DNA from: Pelobacter sp.
GTDB taxonomy: Bacteria; Desulfobacterota; Desulfuromonadia; Geobacterales; Pseudopelobacteraceae
DNA length: 64,000 nucleotides
NCBI GenBank assembly: GCA_030824515.1
Contig: JAVBXN010000021.1
Location: 186,001 to 250,000 of the forward strand
Reading direction: 5' to 3'
Within the stretch, counting starts at the first letter, position 1, and the number at the start of each line of letters is the position of its first letter. The notes beneath the pieces were generated by a model. The model worked only from the letters and a program-made list of their open reading frames with translations, made no database searches and had not been told where the DNA came from. Both the position numbers and the translations under genes were made by a program. Below are positions 26,176 to 35,035 of the stretch, piece after piece.

Positions 26176-26824
26176 ACGTACTCCTCCCTTCCATATGAAA
26201 TGGTTGCTATCGTTACCGATGCCAACCATCCCCTTTTCGACCCCGTTAAACAGGGTAGTTCGTTAACGAATTTGTTTTCTGACAGGAGACCGCAGAAAAT
26301 AAATTCTAACTCACTAAAGGAGGGCAGCGCCGTTTCCAGCGATACCCGCAGGCCGTCCGCCATAGAAACCGTTTCCGTAGGCTGGTGCGACTCGGAGATG
26401 GATAAATCAGGATCAAAACAACGCTTACTGATCTAATTTTCAGTGTGAAACTTTTAGCTGGCGCTTTGCAAATAAACCATTGTATCATTGGTATACAGTG
26501 ATTTCGATTGTATCCCAGGCCGAATACCTATAAAAAAACCTTCTATTGTAACCATTTATATTATGGCAACCGGAGACCTGAAACCAACCGATCCTATATT
26601 CAGCAATAGGCATGCCAAGCATGCCAAATAAATAGAACCAAAGTTTGCTCTGTATAACAGGATGGAATTACAGCAACCTGCCCGTATCAAATGCAGTCCC
26701 GAAGCGGCGGCAACTGGCCATGATGTATATTTTTTATCCGGCACGTATACTTTTGATACAAAACCGGTTCGGCCTGAATAACGGGCCGCGATCAACATGA
26801 GTACCAGGCGACAAGGAGAGTGAT
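26176..26824. other. Divergent intergenic region between fdnG and its NtrC-type regulator
   Basis: About 650 bases with no convincing gene. It must hold the promoters of the locus 1 operon (minus) and of the regulator-kinase pair (plus). A perfect 12-bp palindrome, TTCGTTAACGAA, lies at 26259-26270, about 85 bases upstream of fdnG, and could be a regulator site. No sigma54 -24/-12 pair with correct GG/GC spacing and good match was found for fdnG. The part from about 26400 to 26800 is AT-rich, with repeated ATTGTATC motifs (26470-26520). Confidence 0.5.
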
Positions 26825-28207
26825 GTGCCAAAAGGGAAGATAGTAATCTGCGACGATGAAAAAGAGATTCTGCGCTACCTGCGGAAGATCCTGCAGTCGA
26901 ACGGATTTGCGGTTGACACCTACGGCGAGGGGCAGACCCTGTTGGACCGCCTGGAAGCGGACAGCGCCTATACACCGGACCTGCTGGTGCAGGACATCAA
27001 CATGCCCGGCCTGAACGGCATCGAGATATTGCGCAAGGTCAGGGAACTCCGCCCGGAACTGCCGGTGGTGATCATGACCGCCTTCGGCTCGATTGATTCG
27101 GCCGTGGAAACAATCAAGCTGGGCGCCTACGATTACATCGCCAAGCCGTTCCCCAAGGAAAAACTGCTGGGCGTGCTGGAAAAGGCGCTGGAGCGCGAGA
27201 CACTGCTGAAGGAGAACCGCCGGCTGAAGGAGGAGCTGATCCGCAACACGGCCCCCGGCGATATCATCTTTGTCAGCAGCAAATACCGGGCTGTCTACGA
27301 CATGACCCTGCAGGTGGCCGGAAGCGAGGCCAACATCCTGATCCAGGGGGAATCCGGGACCGGCAAGGAGCTGATCGCCAGGGCAATCCACTTCAACAGC
27401 GGCCGGCGGGACCGGCGCTACCTGACCATCAACTGCGCCGCGTTGACCGATACGCTGCTGGAGAGCCAGCTGTTCGGCCATCTGCGCGGCGCCTTTACCG
27501 GCGCCACCACGACCCAGAAGGGACTGCTGGAGGCGGCCGACGGCGGAACCCTCTTTCTGGACGAAATCGGCGACATGACACTCCCGCTGCAGGCGAAACT
27601 GCTGCGGGTCATCCAGGAGAGGGAATTCATCCCGGTGGGCGGCACCGATCCGATGCGTACCGATATCCGCATCGTGGCCGCCACCAACAAGGATCTGGAG
27701 CGGGAGGTGCGGGCAGGGCGTTTCCGCGAGGATCTGTACTACCGCCTCAACGTCATCACGATCCATCCACCGCCGCTGCGTGAGCGCAAGGAGGATGTGG
27801 AGCCGCTGGCCCGCCACTTTCTGGCGAAATTCTCCCGGCGCATGAAAAAACAGATCGACACCATCACCGGAGACGCCATGCGGCTGCTGACCGAATATCA
27901 CTGGCCCGGCAACATCCGCGAACTGGAAAACATCATCGAGCGCGCCATCATACTGGCCAGGGGCAACCGCATCACCGCCGACCTGCTGCCGATCGAGCGC
28001 GTTAACAGCGCGCCTTCGCCACTCTCCGGCGACGGGAAGGATTCCCTGGAGAGCGTGGAGCGCAACCACATCGTCTGGATCCTGAAAAGAACCGGCTACC
28101 ACAAGACCCGCACCGCTCAGATCCTGGGCGTCACACGCAAGACCCTGGACCGCAAGATCTCCGATTACAGCCTGTCCATCCCCAAGGGCAACATCGAGGC
28201 CGGATAA
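26825..28207 (+). CDS. NtrC-type sigma54-dependent response regulator (locus 1)
   Basis: A 460-residue regulator. Receiver at 1-120 with IVICDDEKE, acceptor Asp in LLVQDINMPGLNG near 57, and YIAKPFP. AAA+ sigma54-interaction domain at about 140-375: Walker A GESGTGKE, the sigma54-contact loop GAFTGA, Walker B FLDEIGD, and LYYRLNV. Fis-type helix-turn-helix at 415-455: KTRTAQILGVTRKTLDRK. GTG start at 26825 has AAGGAGA 5 bases upstream. A kinase gene follows after 3 bases, and fdnG is divergent, so control of the formate dehydrogenase operon is likely. Confidence 0.94.
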   Translation: MPKGKIVICDDEKEILRYLRKILQSNGFAVDTYGEGQTLLDRLEADSAYTPDLLVQDINMPGLNGIEILRKVRELRPELPVVIMTAFGSIDSAVETIKLGAYDYIAKPFPKEKLLGVLEKALERETLLKENRRLKEELIRNTAPGDIIFVSSKYRAVYDMTLQVAGSEANILIQGESGTGKELIARAIHFNSGRRDRRYLTINCAALTDTLLESQLFGHLRGAFTGATTTQKGLLEAADGGTLFLDEIGDMTLPLQAKLLRVIQEREFIPVGGTDPMRTDIRIVAATNKDLEREVRAGRFREDLYYRLNVITIHPPPLRERKEDVEPLARHFLAKFSRRMKKQIDTITGDAMRLLTEYHWPGNIRELENIIERAIILARGNRITADLLPIERVNSAPSPLSGDGKDSLESVERNHIVWILKRTGYHKTRTAQILGVTRKTLDRKISDYSLSIPKGNIEAG

Positions 28208-28210
28208 GCG

Positions 28211-30205
28211 ATGCCGGCGCCCCGTTTCTCGATCCGGCTGAAGCTGACCATCGGTTCGCTTTTGCCGCTGTTCGTCGCGATCCTGTTCTGTTCGCTGACC
28301 GGCATCTATATCATCACCAACCGCATCAACGTGCTGGCCCAGGAAAAGGTGCGCACCGACCTCAATTCGGCCCGCGAGGTCTATTCCAATGAAATCGGGC
28401 ACATCCGCGACGTGGTGCGCTTTTCGGCCAACATGCCCTTTGCGGCGGAAGCGGTTTCAGCCGGCGACCGGCGGGCCATCGCACCTTTTCTGACCACGCT
28501 GCGGCACGACGAGCAGCTGGACCTCCTGACTGCGGTCGATCACCGGGGGCGGGTGCTGTTCCGGGCCGGCAATCCGGACGTCTTCGGCGACCCGCTCGAC
28601 CAGGATCCTCCGGTGACACGGGCACTACGGGGCGAGGTAACGGCCGGCAGCGTGATCTACCAGCCGGACAGGCTGCTGCTGGAGGGAAAGGAGCTGGCCG
28701 ACCGGGCCGTGATCAAGGTGATCTCGACCGAACGGGCCAAACCGGGGGCAAAAAAGAGCGAGCGTTCCGGAATGCTGCTGGTCGCATCCGCACCGCTCAG
28801 GAACAGGTCGGGCCTGATTGTCGGCGCACTGTACGGAGGGGTGCTGCTGAACGGCAACAATGCCGTCGTGGACCGGATCAAGAAGATTGTCTATGAGGGG
28901 GTTCAGTTCAAAGGGCAGGATGTGGGAACCGCCACCATCTTCCTGGATGACACCAGGATCAGCACCAATGTCCAGACCCGCGACGGAAAACGGGCCATCG
29001 GCACCAGGCTGTCGGCGGAGGTCTACAACCGGGTGATCCTCAACCGGGAGAAGTGGGTCGATCGGGCCTTTGTGGTCAACGACTGGTACTTTTCGGCCTA
29101 CGAGCCGATCCTCGACCTGGACGGCAAGGTGATCGGCTCGCTCTACGTCGGCATGCGCGAGCAGCCCAACACGGCCCTGAAGAAGAGAGTAAACCTGATC
29201 TTCGGCAGCGTGCTGCTGGTCGGCTCGATGTTTGGCCTGGCCGTTTCAGGTTTCACCGGCAGCCACCTCTCTCGCCCGATCCGGGAACTGCAGCGGCTGG
29301 TCCAGCGTTTCTCCAACGGCGAACGCGACCTGCGCATCGAAACGGAAAGCGGGGACGAGATCGGCGAACTGGCCCGGGAATTCAACACCATGACCGGCAC
29401 CCTCAGGCAGCGGGAAGAGGCGATCAGCGAATTGAACCGCAGCCTGGAGCTTAAGGTACTGGAACGCACCGCCGAGCTGGAGGCCAAGAACGAGCTACTG
29501 GTGAAGACCCAGGGAGAGCTGGTCAAGGCCGAGAAACTGGCTGCGGTGGGCGAACTGGCCGCCGGAGTGGCCCACGAAATCAATAATCCGATGGCGATCA
29601 TCCGGGGCAATGCGGAGGTACTGCTGATAGATCTGCCGCCCGGCAACCCCAACCGGGAAGAGGCTGAAATCATTGCCCAGCAGGTGGGGCGCGTGGAGGG
29701 GATCGTCGGCAACCTGCTCTCCTTTGCCCGCCAGCAGCGCAAGGCGCTGCGACGGGTGGACATCGACCGCATACTGGAGGAGATACTGCGGCAGGTGGGA
29801 CACCAGGTGTCGCTGGAGGGCATCGAGCTGCGCCGGCAATTCTCGATCGGCACGACCGGAATCGAAGGGGACGAGAACCAGCTGCGGCAGGTGTTCACCA
29901 ACCTGATCGTCAACGCTGTTCAGGCCATGGAGCAGGGGGGAACGCTGACCGTCCGAACCGCCCGTGACCACCAGGCCGGAACCTGCCTGGTGGAAGTAGG
30001 GGATACCGGCAAAGGCATCCCTCCGGAACAGCTCAAGGATATCTTTACCCCTTTTTTCACAACCAAGCAGACCGGCAACGGCCTGGGACTGTCGGTCTCC
30101 TACGGCATTGTCGAGAACCACGGCGGCACGATCACCGTCAGCAACCCGCCGGAAGGCGGCTCGCTGTTCGTTGTCACGCTGCCGCCGGGGCAGGCGACGG
30201 CCTAG
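28211..30205 (+). CDS. Cache-domain sensor histidine kinase (locus 1)
   Basis: A 664-residue kinase. A membrane helix at about 14-38 and another near 325-345 enclose a large periplasmic Cache-type sensor (FRAGNPDVFGDPLDQDPP, NDWYFSAYEPILD, GSLYVGMRE). A HAMP domain follows (SRPIRELQRLVQRFSNG), then a coiled coil. The HisKA box AAGVAHEINNPMAIIRG has its His near 455. ATPase motifs are NLIVNAVQAME, DTGKGIPPE, FTPFFTTK and GNGLGLSVSYG. It directly follows its likely partner regulator. It closely resembles the kinase at 46501-48465. Signal unknown; formate or a related small molecule is an inference from context. Confidence 0.93.
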   Translation: MPAPRFSIRLKLTIGSLLPLFVAILFCSLTGIYIITNRINVLAQEKVRTDLNSAREVYSNEIGHIRDVVRFSANMPFAAEAVSAGDRRAIAPFLTTLRHDEQLDLLTAVDHRGRVLFRAGNPDVFGDPLDQDPPVTRALRGEVTAGSVIYQPDRLLLEGKELADRAVIKVISTERAKPGAKKSERSGMLLVASAPLRNRSGLIVGALYGGVLLNGNNAVVDRIKKIVYEGVQFKGQDVGTATIFLDDTRISTNVQTRDGKRAIGTRLSAEVYNRVILNREKWVDRAFVVNDWYFSAYEPILDLDGKVIGSLYVGMREQPNTALKKRVNLIFGSVLLVGSMFGLAVSGFTGSHLSRPIRELQRLVQRFSNGERDLRIETESGDEIGELAREFNTMTGTLRQREEAISELNRSLELKVLERTAELEAKNELLVKTQGELVKAEKLAAVGELAAGVAHEINNPMAIIRGNAEVLLIDLPPGNPNREEAEIIAQQVGRVEGIVGNLLSFARQQRKALRRVDIDRILEEILRQVGHQVSLEGIELRRQFSIGTTGIEGDENQLRQVFTNLIVNAVQAMEQGGTLTVRTARDHQAGTCLVEVGDTGKGIPPEQLKDIFTPFFTTKQTGNGLGLSVSYGIVENHGGTITVSNPPEGGSLFVVTLPPGQATA

Positions 30206-30229
30206 AATTCGAGTCACTGATCCTGTTTA

Positions 30230-31162
30230 TCAGGCTCGGGACTCGTCAAAACGCTCTATTCTTACCAGAGCCAGATCGCCTATCTTCTCGGTTGAAACCA
30301 GCAATTCGTATGTCATCGTCCCGTTGTCTTTTTTGATCTGAAGTGGGCTTGAAACTCCTTTGTGCGGTTTGCCGGTCGTGAAGGTGTCAATGATGCCATC
30401 CCTGATCCTGCAGCCTTCACAGTTGCCGTCTTTCCCGCAACCGGCTTCCGTGAAGGCATGAATGCAGTCAAATACCTGGCCTCCCCTGCGGCCTTCGACT
30501 TCGTGAAGATTTTTTCCGAACAGATCAAGAGCTCTTCTGTTAGCGGTTACGACCTGCCTAGGGTTTCCCTGCATCAGAAGAATTGGGGCATCGATTGACT
30601 CTATCCACTCGTTCTGGTCAAACTCTCCCGGTTCCCGCTGCGATGTTTTTTCACCGATGCCATATCCAACCGCTATCTTTTCGGCCACAACACGGGCAAG
30701 AGCCTGGATCTGGCCAGCAGGCAGCTCCTCGATGCCAAAAAGTTTCCGGTCAAAGTCGCACAACCGGTCGGCAATGACGACGTCCGGTTTGAGCCCTTCG
30801 ATCACGCCATTCATCATGCGTGACGAACAGTTGACGAAACACCCCTCCAGGGCGATCAATCGCGAGGCCTTGCGAACCAGGTCGCGTTGCCCGGTATCCT
30901 TGGTGAATGCTCCGCCCAGGCAAATCCTGACGGTTTTACCGGGAGCAAGCGTGTGACAGAGGATGTTGGCTGCCTGACGGGCGATCTCGCCACGCAGGCA
31001 GGCGCCTTCACAACAGATAACTGCTACCGGCTTTTCTTTTTGGCGCTCGGCATAGTCGTCGCAAAGGCGGCAGTTGTTTTTAGCCTGCTCAATGCGCACC
31101 ACTTCGTAACCGTCGTTTGCTCCGACACTGCTTGATGTTCCACAACAACCTGTCTGACTCAT
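30230..31162 (-). CDS. DGC-like cysteine-rich protein with C-terminal PAS domain
   Basis: A 310-residue soluble protein. The N-terminal half (1-170) is cysteine-rich: GCCGTSSS, NNCRLCDDYAE, VICCEGACLRGEIARQAANIL, ICLGGAFTKDTG and LEGCFVNCSSRM followed by DVVIADRLC. This pattern resembles the DGC family of putative zinc-binding proteins. The C-terminal half reads as a PAS-like domain (DAPILLMQGNPRQVVTANRRALDLFG) with an extra cysteine cluster, CGKDGNCEGCR, suggesting a metal-bearing sensor. ATG 31162 has GGAGG 5 bases upstream. It lies 83 bases after an ECF sigma factor gene on the same strand and may sense metal, thiol or redox state for it (inference). Confidence 0.65.
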   Translation of the reverse strand: MSQTGCCGTSSSVGANDGYEVVRIEQAKNNCRLCDDYAERQKEKPVAVICCEGACLRGEIARQAANILCHTLAPGKTVRICLGGAFTKDTGQRDLVRKASRLIALEGCFVNCSSRMMNGVIEGLKPDVVIADRLCDFDRKLFGIEELPAGQIQALARVVAEKIAVGYGIGEKTSQREPGEFDQNEWIESIDAPILLMQGNPRQVVTANRRALDLFGKNLHEVEGRRGGQVFDCIHAFTEAGCGKDGNCEGCRIRDGIIDTFTTGKPHKGVSSPLQIKKDNGTMTYELLVSTEKIGDLALVRIERFDESRA

Positions 31163-31245
31163 GTGTTCCTCCACCCGTAGAATTGACTGCTTCGTGCCCT
31201 ATAGACGGGAAAGAGGTGGAAAAGGATACACCGTGAAGAAATATT

Positions 31246-31830
31246 TCACGTTTTCCGATCACACATGATCTGGTTGCGTTCGTCGTGGTAAAAGCTGCAC
31301 TGGCTTTGCATGGCCCTGCGCAAAGCCGCACGGCCACGATGCAACCTGATTTTCAAAGTGTCGACACTTATGTTAAGTATTGCGGCAACCTCAAGGTTCG
31401 CAAGTTCTTCGAACTCCGCCAGGAGCAGGACTGTGCGGTAATTTTCAGGCAACCGGTCGATGACACCCCGTATGCAAGCATTCATTTCCTGCCGGATGAA
31501 CTCCCTGTCTGTCCCCAAAAAGCCGGTGTCGGGAAGGTCGTCGACCGAACCGTCCTCATCGAACAGCAGCTCGGAAGCTTTTTGTTTCGCCAGGGATGAA
31601 TTCAAATAATCATGGGCGGTATTTGTTGCAATGCGATAAATCCAGGTGGACAGAGAGGATTCCTCCCGAAAACTGTCCAGTGAGCGGCTGACTTTAAGAA
31701 ATACGGCCTGGGTAAGGTCAAGGGCGTCGTCCTCGCAAGTAAGGTTGCTGAGATAACGAAGTATTTTCGGCTGGAATTCGGTGTAAACTCTGTCAAAGTC
31801 CCTCAATGTTCCCCTCGATTCCCGCAACAT
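31246..31830 (-). CDS. ECF-type RNA polymerase sigma factor
   Basis: About 194 residues. Region 2 (about 10-80) has ILRYLSNLTCEDDALDLTQ and FREESSLSTWIYRIATNTAHDYL. Region 4 (about 115-170) has IDRLPENYRTVLLLAEFEELAN and VDTLKIRLHRGRAALR. A C-terminal tail with two cysteines (CSFYHDERNQIMCDRK) may bind metal. No zinc-finger anti-sigma gene follows; instead a DGC/PAS protein does. Start choice is open: ATG 31830 has no clear ribosome site, while a TTG at 31806 has GAGGGG just upstream. Confidence 0.9.
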   Translation of the reverse strand: MLRESRGTLRDFDRVYTEFQPKILRYLSNLTCEDDALDLTQAVFLKVSRSLDSFREESSLSTWIYRIATNTAHDYLNSSLAKQKASELLFDEDGSVDDLPDTGFLGTDREFIRQEMNACIRGVIDRLPENYRTVLLLAEFEELANLEVAAILNISVDTLKIRLHRGRAALRRAMQSQCSFYHDERNQIMCDRKT

Positions 31831-31920
31831 ACATCAGCAGATTCTGTTAGTGTCAGCTTTACCTTCAGCGAACTGCAATTACATCTTATAAATATCTGCC
31901 ATACTGTCAAACTTATATAC

Positions 31921-31950
31921 AAAAAGGGGCCAACCTGCCAGGTCAGCCCC
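31921..31950 (-). terminator. Terminator of the formate dehydrogenase locus 2 operon
   Basis: On the minus strand GGGGC...GCCCC, with inner arms ACCTG/CAGGT, is followed by a run of five T. It lies downstream of mobA copy 2. Confidence 0.7.
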
Positions 31951-32007
31951 CTTATTATTATGAAGGATAAGAATCATCCCAAAAACGGCAGTTATCCACA
32001 GATACAT

Positions 32008-32118
32008 AGGATGAACACGGATAAAACCTGAAAATTCAAACAAAAAGTCCTTTACCCTTTGGATTTACTGTCCTTTGGCTTTATTTATTTGATTTATCTG
32101 TGTTTATCCTGTTCATCC
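32008..32118. repeat. Imperfect inverted repeat
   Basis: GGATGAACACGGATAAA at 32008-32024 faces TTTATCCTGTTCATCC at 32103-32118, separated by about 80 AT-rich bases. Intergenic repeats of this GAACACGGATAA type are widespread in bacterial genomes; no function is assigned. Confidence 0.6.
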
Positions 32119-32171
32119 GAGTTTCAAATGCTTTTTATAGGATAAATGATTGTGTTGTGTTATTCGCCGGA

Positions 32172-32852
32172 CTACCCGCTTTTCAGGAGAGGCTTCCCAC
32201 ATCCCGCTTGATGCTGTTCCGAAGCATATCCGGAATACTCCGCCCTCAGTCGATAATAGTCATCCGGGGTATTCACGTTGCGGAAGGAATCGAAATCGGG
32301 ATCGATGGCCCTGACCTGCTCCTGCCGCAGCTCCCGCACCCGCACCTGCGGAAAGAAGGAGACGATCCGGCGACGATCGGCCGCCAGCGACTCCTCCATC
32401 GGGCCCAGGCACTGCTTGCCGTAGATCGCGTGCAGCGGTTCCAGGCCGTTTTCCCCAAAGGGGATAACCACATCGGCCGTGTCGAGCAACCCGGCCAGAC
32501 GCCGGATCAGGGCGCTGTTCAGCCAGGGCATGTCGCAGGCCGCCACGAAGATGTGCGGCATGGTGGCATGCCGCAGCCCGGAATGCAGCCCGGCCAGCGC
32601 CCCCATTCCGGGATACAGATCGGCCACCTTGCGGCAGGGGAGGAAAGCGTACTGTTCGGGGTTGTTGGTGACCAGCAGCACTTCGGGAAACAGCTCCGAG
32701 AACCGGCGATAAATCACCTCAATGAAACGCCCCCCCTGGAAGGGGAGCAGCGCCTTGTTGCTCCCCATCCGCGAGGACTGCCCGCCGGCCAGGATCACCC
32801 CGGTCACGTTTGATATCTGCGAATTGTTAATTTGAATCTGGGCGATGCTCAT
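32172..32852 (-). CDS. mobA: Molybdenum cofactor guanylyltransferase MobA (copy 2)
   Basis: A 226-residue paralogue of the gene at 20068-20745. From GVILAGGQSSRMG to DYYRLRAEYS I count 14 differences over about 190 residues; the two ends differ completely (N-terminus MSIAQIQINNSQIS, C-terminus after AEYS). All catalytic motifs are intact: the N-terminal loop, GMGALAGLHSGL and ACDMPWL. It is the last gene of formate dehydrogenase locus 2, after a palindromic repeat. Such conservation between adjacent loci suggests a recent duplication or gene conversion confined to this gene. Confidence 0.95.
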   Translation of the reverse strand: MSIAQIQINNSQISNVTGVILAGGQSSRMGSNKALLPFQGGRFIEVIYRRFSELFPEVLLVTNNPEQYAFLPCRKVADLYPGMGALAGLHSGLRHATMPHIFVAACDMPWLNSALIRRLAGLLDTADVVIPFGENGLEPLHAIYGKQCLGPMEESLAADRRRIVSFFPQVRVRELRQEQVRAIDPDFDSFRNVNTPDDYYRLRAEYSGYASEQHQAGCGKPLLKSG

Positions 32853-32865
32853 TTTGCCTCACTAC

Positions 32866-32957
32866 GTCCCCCCCTTTATGAAAGGGGGGCCAGGGAGGAT
32901 TTGCAGTTGACTTCAAAAGCAAATCCCCCTAAATCCCCCTTTCAAAAAGGGGGACTT
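32866..32957. repeat. REP-like palindromic repeat, copy A
   Basis: Paired hairpins of the form CCCCCCTTT-AAAGGGGGG and CCCCCTTT-AAAGGGGG, with AAATCCCCCTAAATCCCCC between. It lies between the NrfD-like gene and mobA copy 2. Related copies lie at 38341-38425 and 62583-62681. Confidence 0.75.
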
Positions 32958-32966
32958 TTCAGATCA

Positions 32967-34175
32967 CTACGCCTCGACACCCTTGGCCTGCTCGTGTCCG
33001 TCCACCTCATGGAAATGGTCCGGGAGCGAGTAGTCAACCGTTTCGGGATGGTGTTCGAAGATCGGGAAATACTTGGCCAGCAGCACGAAGAACAGGATGT
33101 GGCCGGCGATGATGCCGATCGTCACCAGTGATTCAACGATCGACGGGTAGTAGATCACCTGGTCTGCCTGGATCATGCCGAACATCGAGACATTGAAGCG
33201 GTTCAGCACCACCCCGAAAATGATCATGCTGGCGCCGCGCAGCTGCATGCGGTTATCCTCGCGGTTGGATTCCTTCATGAACATGACCATCGGCATGATC
33301 ACGCCGACAATCACCTCCACCAGGAACAGCGCCAAAAGCACCGGGCGATCGAAGAGCGGCCCATGGGAAAGAAAGGCCATGGCGGCGATTTTGACCGTCA
33401 GATAAGCTCCCAACACCCAGGGCAGGATCTTGGTCAGCACTTCCAGCAGTTCCGATTCGTCCGGCTGTCCCAGGTAACGGTGCACCATGGTCGCTTCCAG
33501 GATGATGATCGACATGCCGGTGAAAATGGCCGACATCCAGAATTGCAGCGGCAGCAGCGGGTTGTACCAGAGGTTGTGCAGCTTATCGACCGCGATCAGG
33601 AAGAAGGTGCCCAGCGAGGACTGGTGCAGGGTCGAAATCGAGGCGGCCGCGATCACCAGCGGCATCTCCAGCCAGCGCAGCACCCTGAGCGGCATGTGAT
33701 AGCCGAACTTTTCGCAAACCGGCGAAAGGAATTCCAGGAAGAGCACCGTGGTGTAGGCCATGACGCACATGGAAACCTCGAACATCGGCGAGTGCACGTT
33801 CCAGTAAACCAGTGTGTGCCAGCCCTTGTGCGGTTGTCCCAGATCCAGAAGCAGACCGATGCAGACCAGTGAATAACCGAGGAATCCGGTGACAATGGCC
33901 GGCCGCACCAGCGGCTCCAGCTTCTTGATATGGAAGCAGTGCACGATCGCACCCAGCGTGAAGGCCCCCGCCGCCAGCGGCACGGCCGTGACCACGTCGA
34001 ACGAGATCCACAAGCCCCAGGGATAGGTGTCGTTCATGTTGGTGGTGGAACCAAGTCCGAAGATGAAGCGCACGGCAGATGCCAGCACCGCAAGAACCAC
34101 CAGGCCGATCATGAACTTCAGAAAATTGTGATAGCTTTTGACTTCATTGATGATGATACGTGCCGCAGCGGTCAT
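32967..34175 (-). CDS. NrfD/HybB-family membrane subunit of formate dehydrogenase locus 2
   Basis: A 402-residue protein with about ten membrane helices and the family features NDTYPWGLWISFDVVTAV near the N-terminus, LVCIGLLLDLGQP, FEVSMCVMAYTTVLFLEF, and TLHQSSLGTFFLIA. NrfD/HybB proteins form the quinone-binding membrane arm of redox complexes. Here it replaces the cytochrome b subunit used in locus 1. The start overlaps the Fe-S gene by four bases (ATGA). It resembles the hydrogenase subunit at 62687-64000 in fold and in the TLHQSSLG-type motif. Confidence 0.92.
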   Translation of the reverse strand: MTAAARIIINEVKSYHNFLKFMIGLVVLAVLASAVRFIFGLGSTTNMNDTYPWGLWISFDVVTAVPLAAGAFTLGAIVHCFHIKKLEPLVRPAIVTGFLGYSLVCIGLLLDLGQPHKGWHTLVYWNVHSPMFEVSMCVMAYTTVLFLEFLSPVCEKFGYHMPLRVLRWLEMPLVIAAASISTLHQSSLGTFFLIAVDKLHNLWYNPLLPLQFWMSAIFTGMSIIILEATMVHRYLGQPDESELLEVLTKILPWVLGAYLTVKIAAMAFLSHGPLFDRPVLLALFLVEVIVGVIMPMVMFMKESNREDNRMQLRGASMIIFGVVLNRFNVSMFGMIQADQVIYYPSIVESLVTIGIIAGHILFFVLLAKYFPIFEHHPETVDYSLPDHFHEVDGHEQAKGVEA

Positions 34176-35035
34176 TGGTTCTCCTCCCTGGTTTTCGTCT
34201 CTGCCGTTTCAGGCGCAACCTTGCTGTTCTTGAAGGCCTCTTCCTGCTTGATGCGCTCCTTGCGGTGGTTGAACCAGGAGATCAGCGACAGCCCGCCTCC
34301 CATGGTCAGAAAGATCCCCGGCACCAGGCGCAGCGCCTGCCAGGTGTAGGAGGGCAACGGACGGGTCGTGACCGGCTTGAAGCCCAGCTCGTCCAGCGGC
34401 TGGTGGGTCAGGTAGATCACGCTGGTTCCGCCGGCCTCTTCTTTGCCGTAGATGGCCGGATAGTAATGCTTGGGGCGGTTTTTGAGCCGCCGCTCGGCTT
34501 CCGCGATCATGTCGCTACGGCTGCCGTAACTGATGGCGGTCGGGCAGGTGGTGGCACAGGCTGGCTGCAGCCCCTCCTTGACCCGGCCGTAGCAGCCGGT
34601 GCATTTTTTGACCAGCGGGAAGGCCTTGCTCCATTCGTATTTGGGGATGCCGAAGGGGCAGGCGATCATGCAGAAACGGCAGCCGATGCAGCGCCCGGCG
34701 TTGTAGACCACCGGTCCCTCGGGGGTCTTGACAAAGGCCCCCACCGGGCAGACCGAGGCGCAGGCCGGCTCGTTGCAGTGCATGCACATCTCTTTGTAGA
34801 AGGCGAACTCGTTCTGGCCGTTCTTCTGGTAGTCCTTGAACTTGATCCTGGTAAAGGTGTACTCCGACATGGCCGGAGGATTCTGGTAGCCTTCGCCGCT
34901 GAAAAACTTGGTGTTCTCGGCGCCCAGCTGGTTCCACTGCTTGCAGGCCACCTGGCAGCCACGGCAGCCGGTGCATTTGGTGGTATCGATCAAAAACGTC
35001 CTCTGTTTGGAAAAATCTTTGCTGTTTCCGCTCAT
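34172..35035 (-). CDS. HybA-like ferredoxin subunit of formate dehydrogenase locus 2
   Basis: A 287-residue subunit with four [4Fe-4S] motifs: CTGCRGCQVACKQW, CMHCNEPACASVCPVGAFV, CIGCRFCMIACPFGIPKY and CTGCYGRVKEG with CATTCPT. A C-terminal helix near 240-262 (LRLVPGIFLTMGGGLSLISWF) anchors it. There is no twin-arginine signal, so export probably relies on the catalytic subunit. It overlaps both neighbours by four bases, indicating tight coupling in a three-subunit complex. Confidence 0.93.
   Translation of the reverse strand: MSGNSKDFSKQRTFLIDTTKCTGCRGCQVACKQWNQLGAENTKFFSGEGYQNPPAMSEYTFTRIKFKDYQKNGQNEFAFYKEMCMHCNEPACASVCPVGAFVKTPEGPVVYNAGRCIGCRFCMIACPFGIPKYEWSKAFPLVKKCTGCYGRVKEGLQPACATTCPTAISYGSRSDMIAEAERRLKNRPKHYYPAIYGKEEAGGTSVIYLTHQPLDELGFKPVTTRPLPSYTWQALRLVPGIFLTMGGGLSLISWFNHRKERIKQEEAFKNSKVAPETAETKTREENQ

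Larger units (their letters stand above)
31831..32171. other. Intergenic between mobA copy 2 and the ECF sigma gene
   Basis: About 340 bases holding a terminator (31921-31950) and a long imperfect inverted repeat (32008-32118). The AT-rich stretch next to 31830 should hold the sigma gene promoter. No gene seen. Confidence 0.5.

Noticed and set aside
26205..26222. TGGCATCGGTAACGAT on the minus strand as a sigma54 promoter for fdnG copy 1
   Set aside because: The -12 element lacks the GC pair at the required spacing and the -24 box is TGGCAT; left out as too weak.
26792..28402. 536-residue open frame on the minus strand opposite the NtrC-type regulator
   Set aside because: Antisense shadow of a GC-rich gene; its translation has no recognisable domain while the plus strand has all NtrC motifs.
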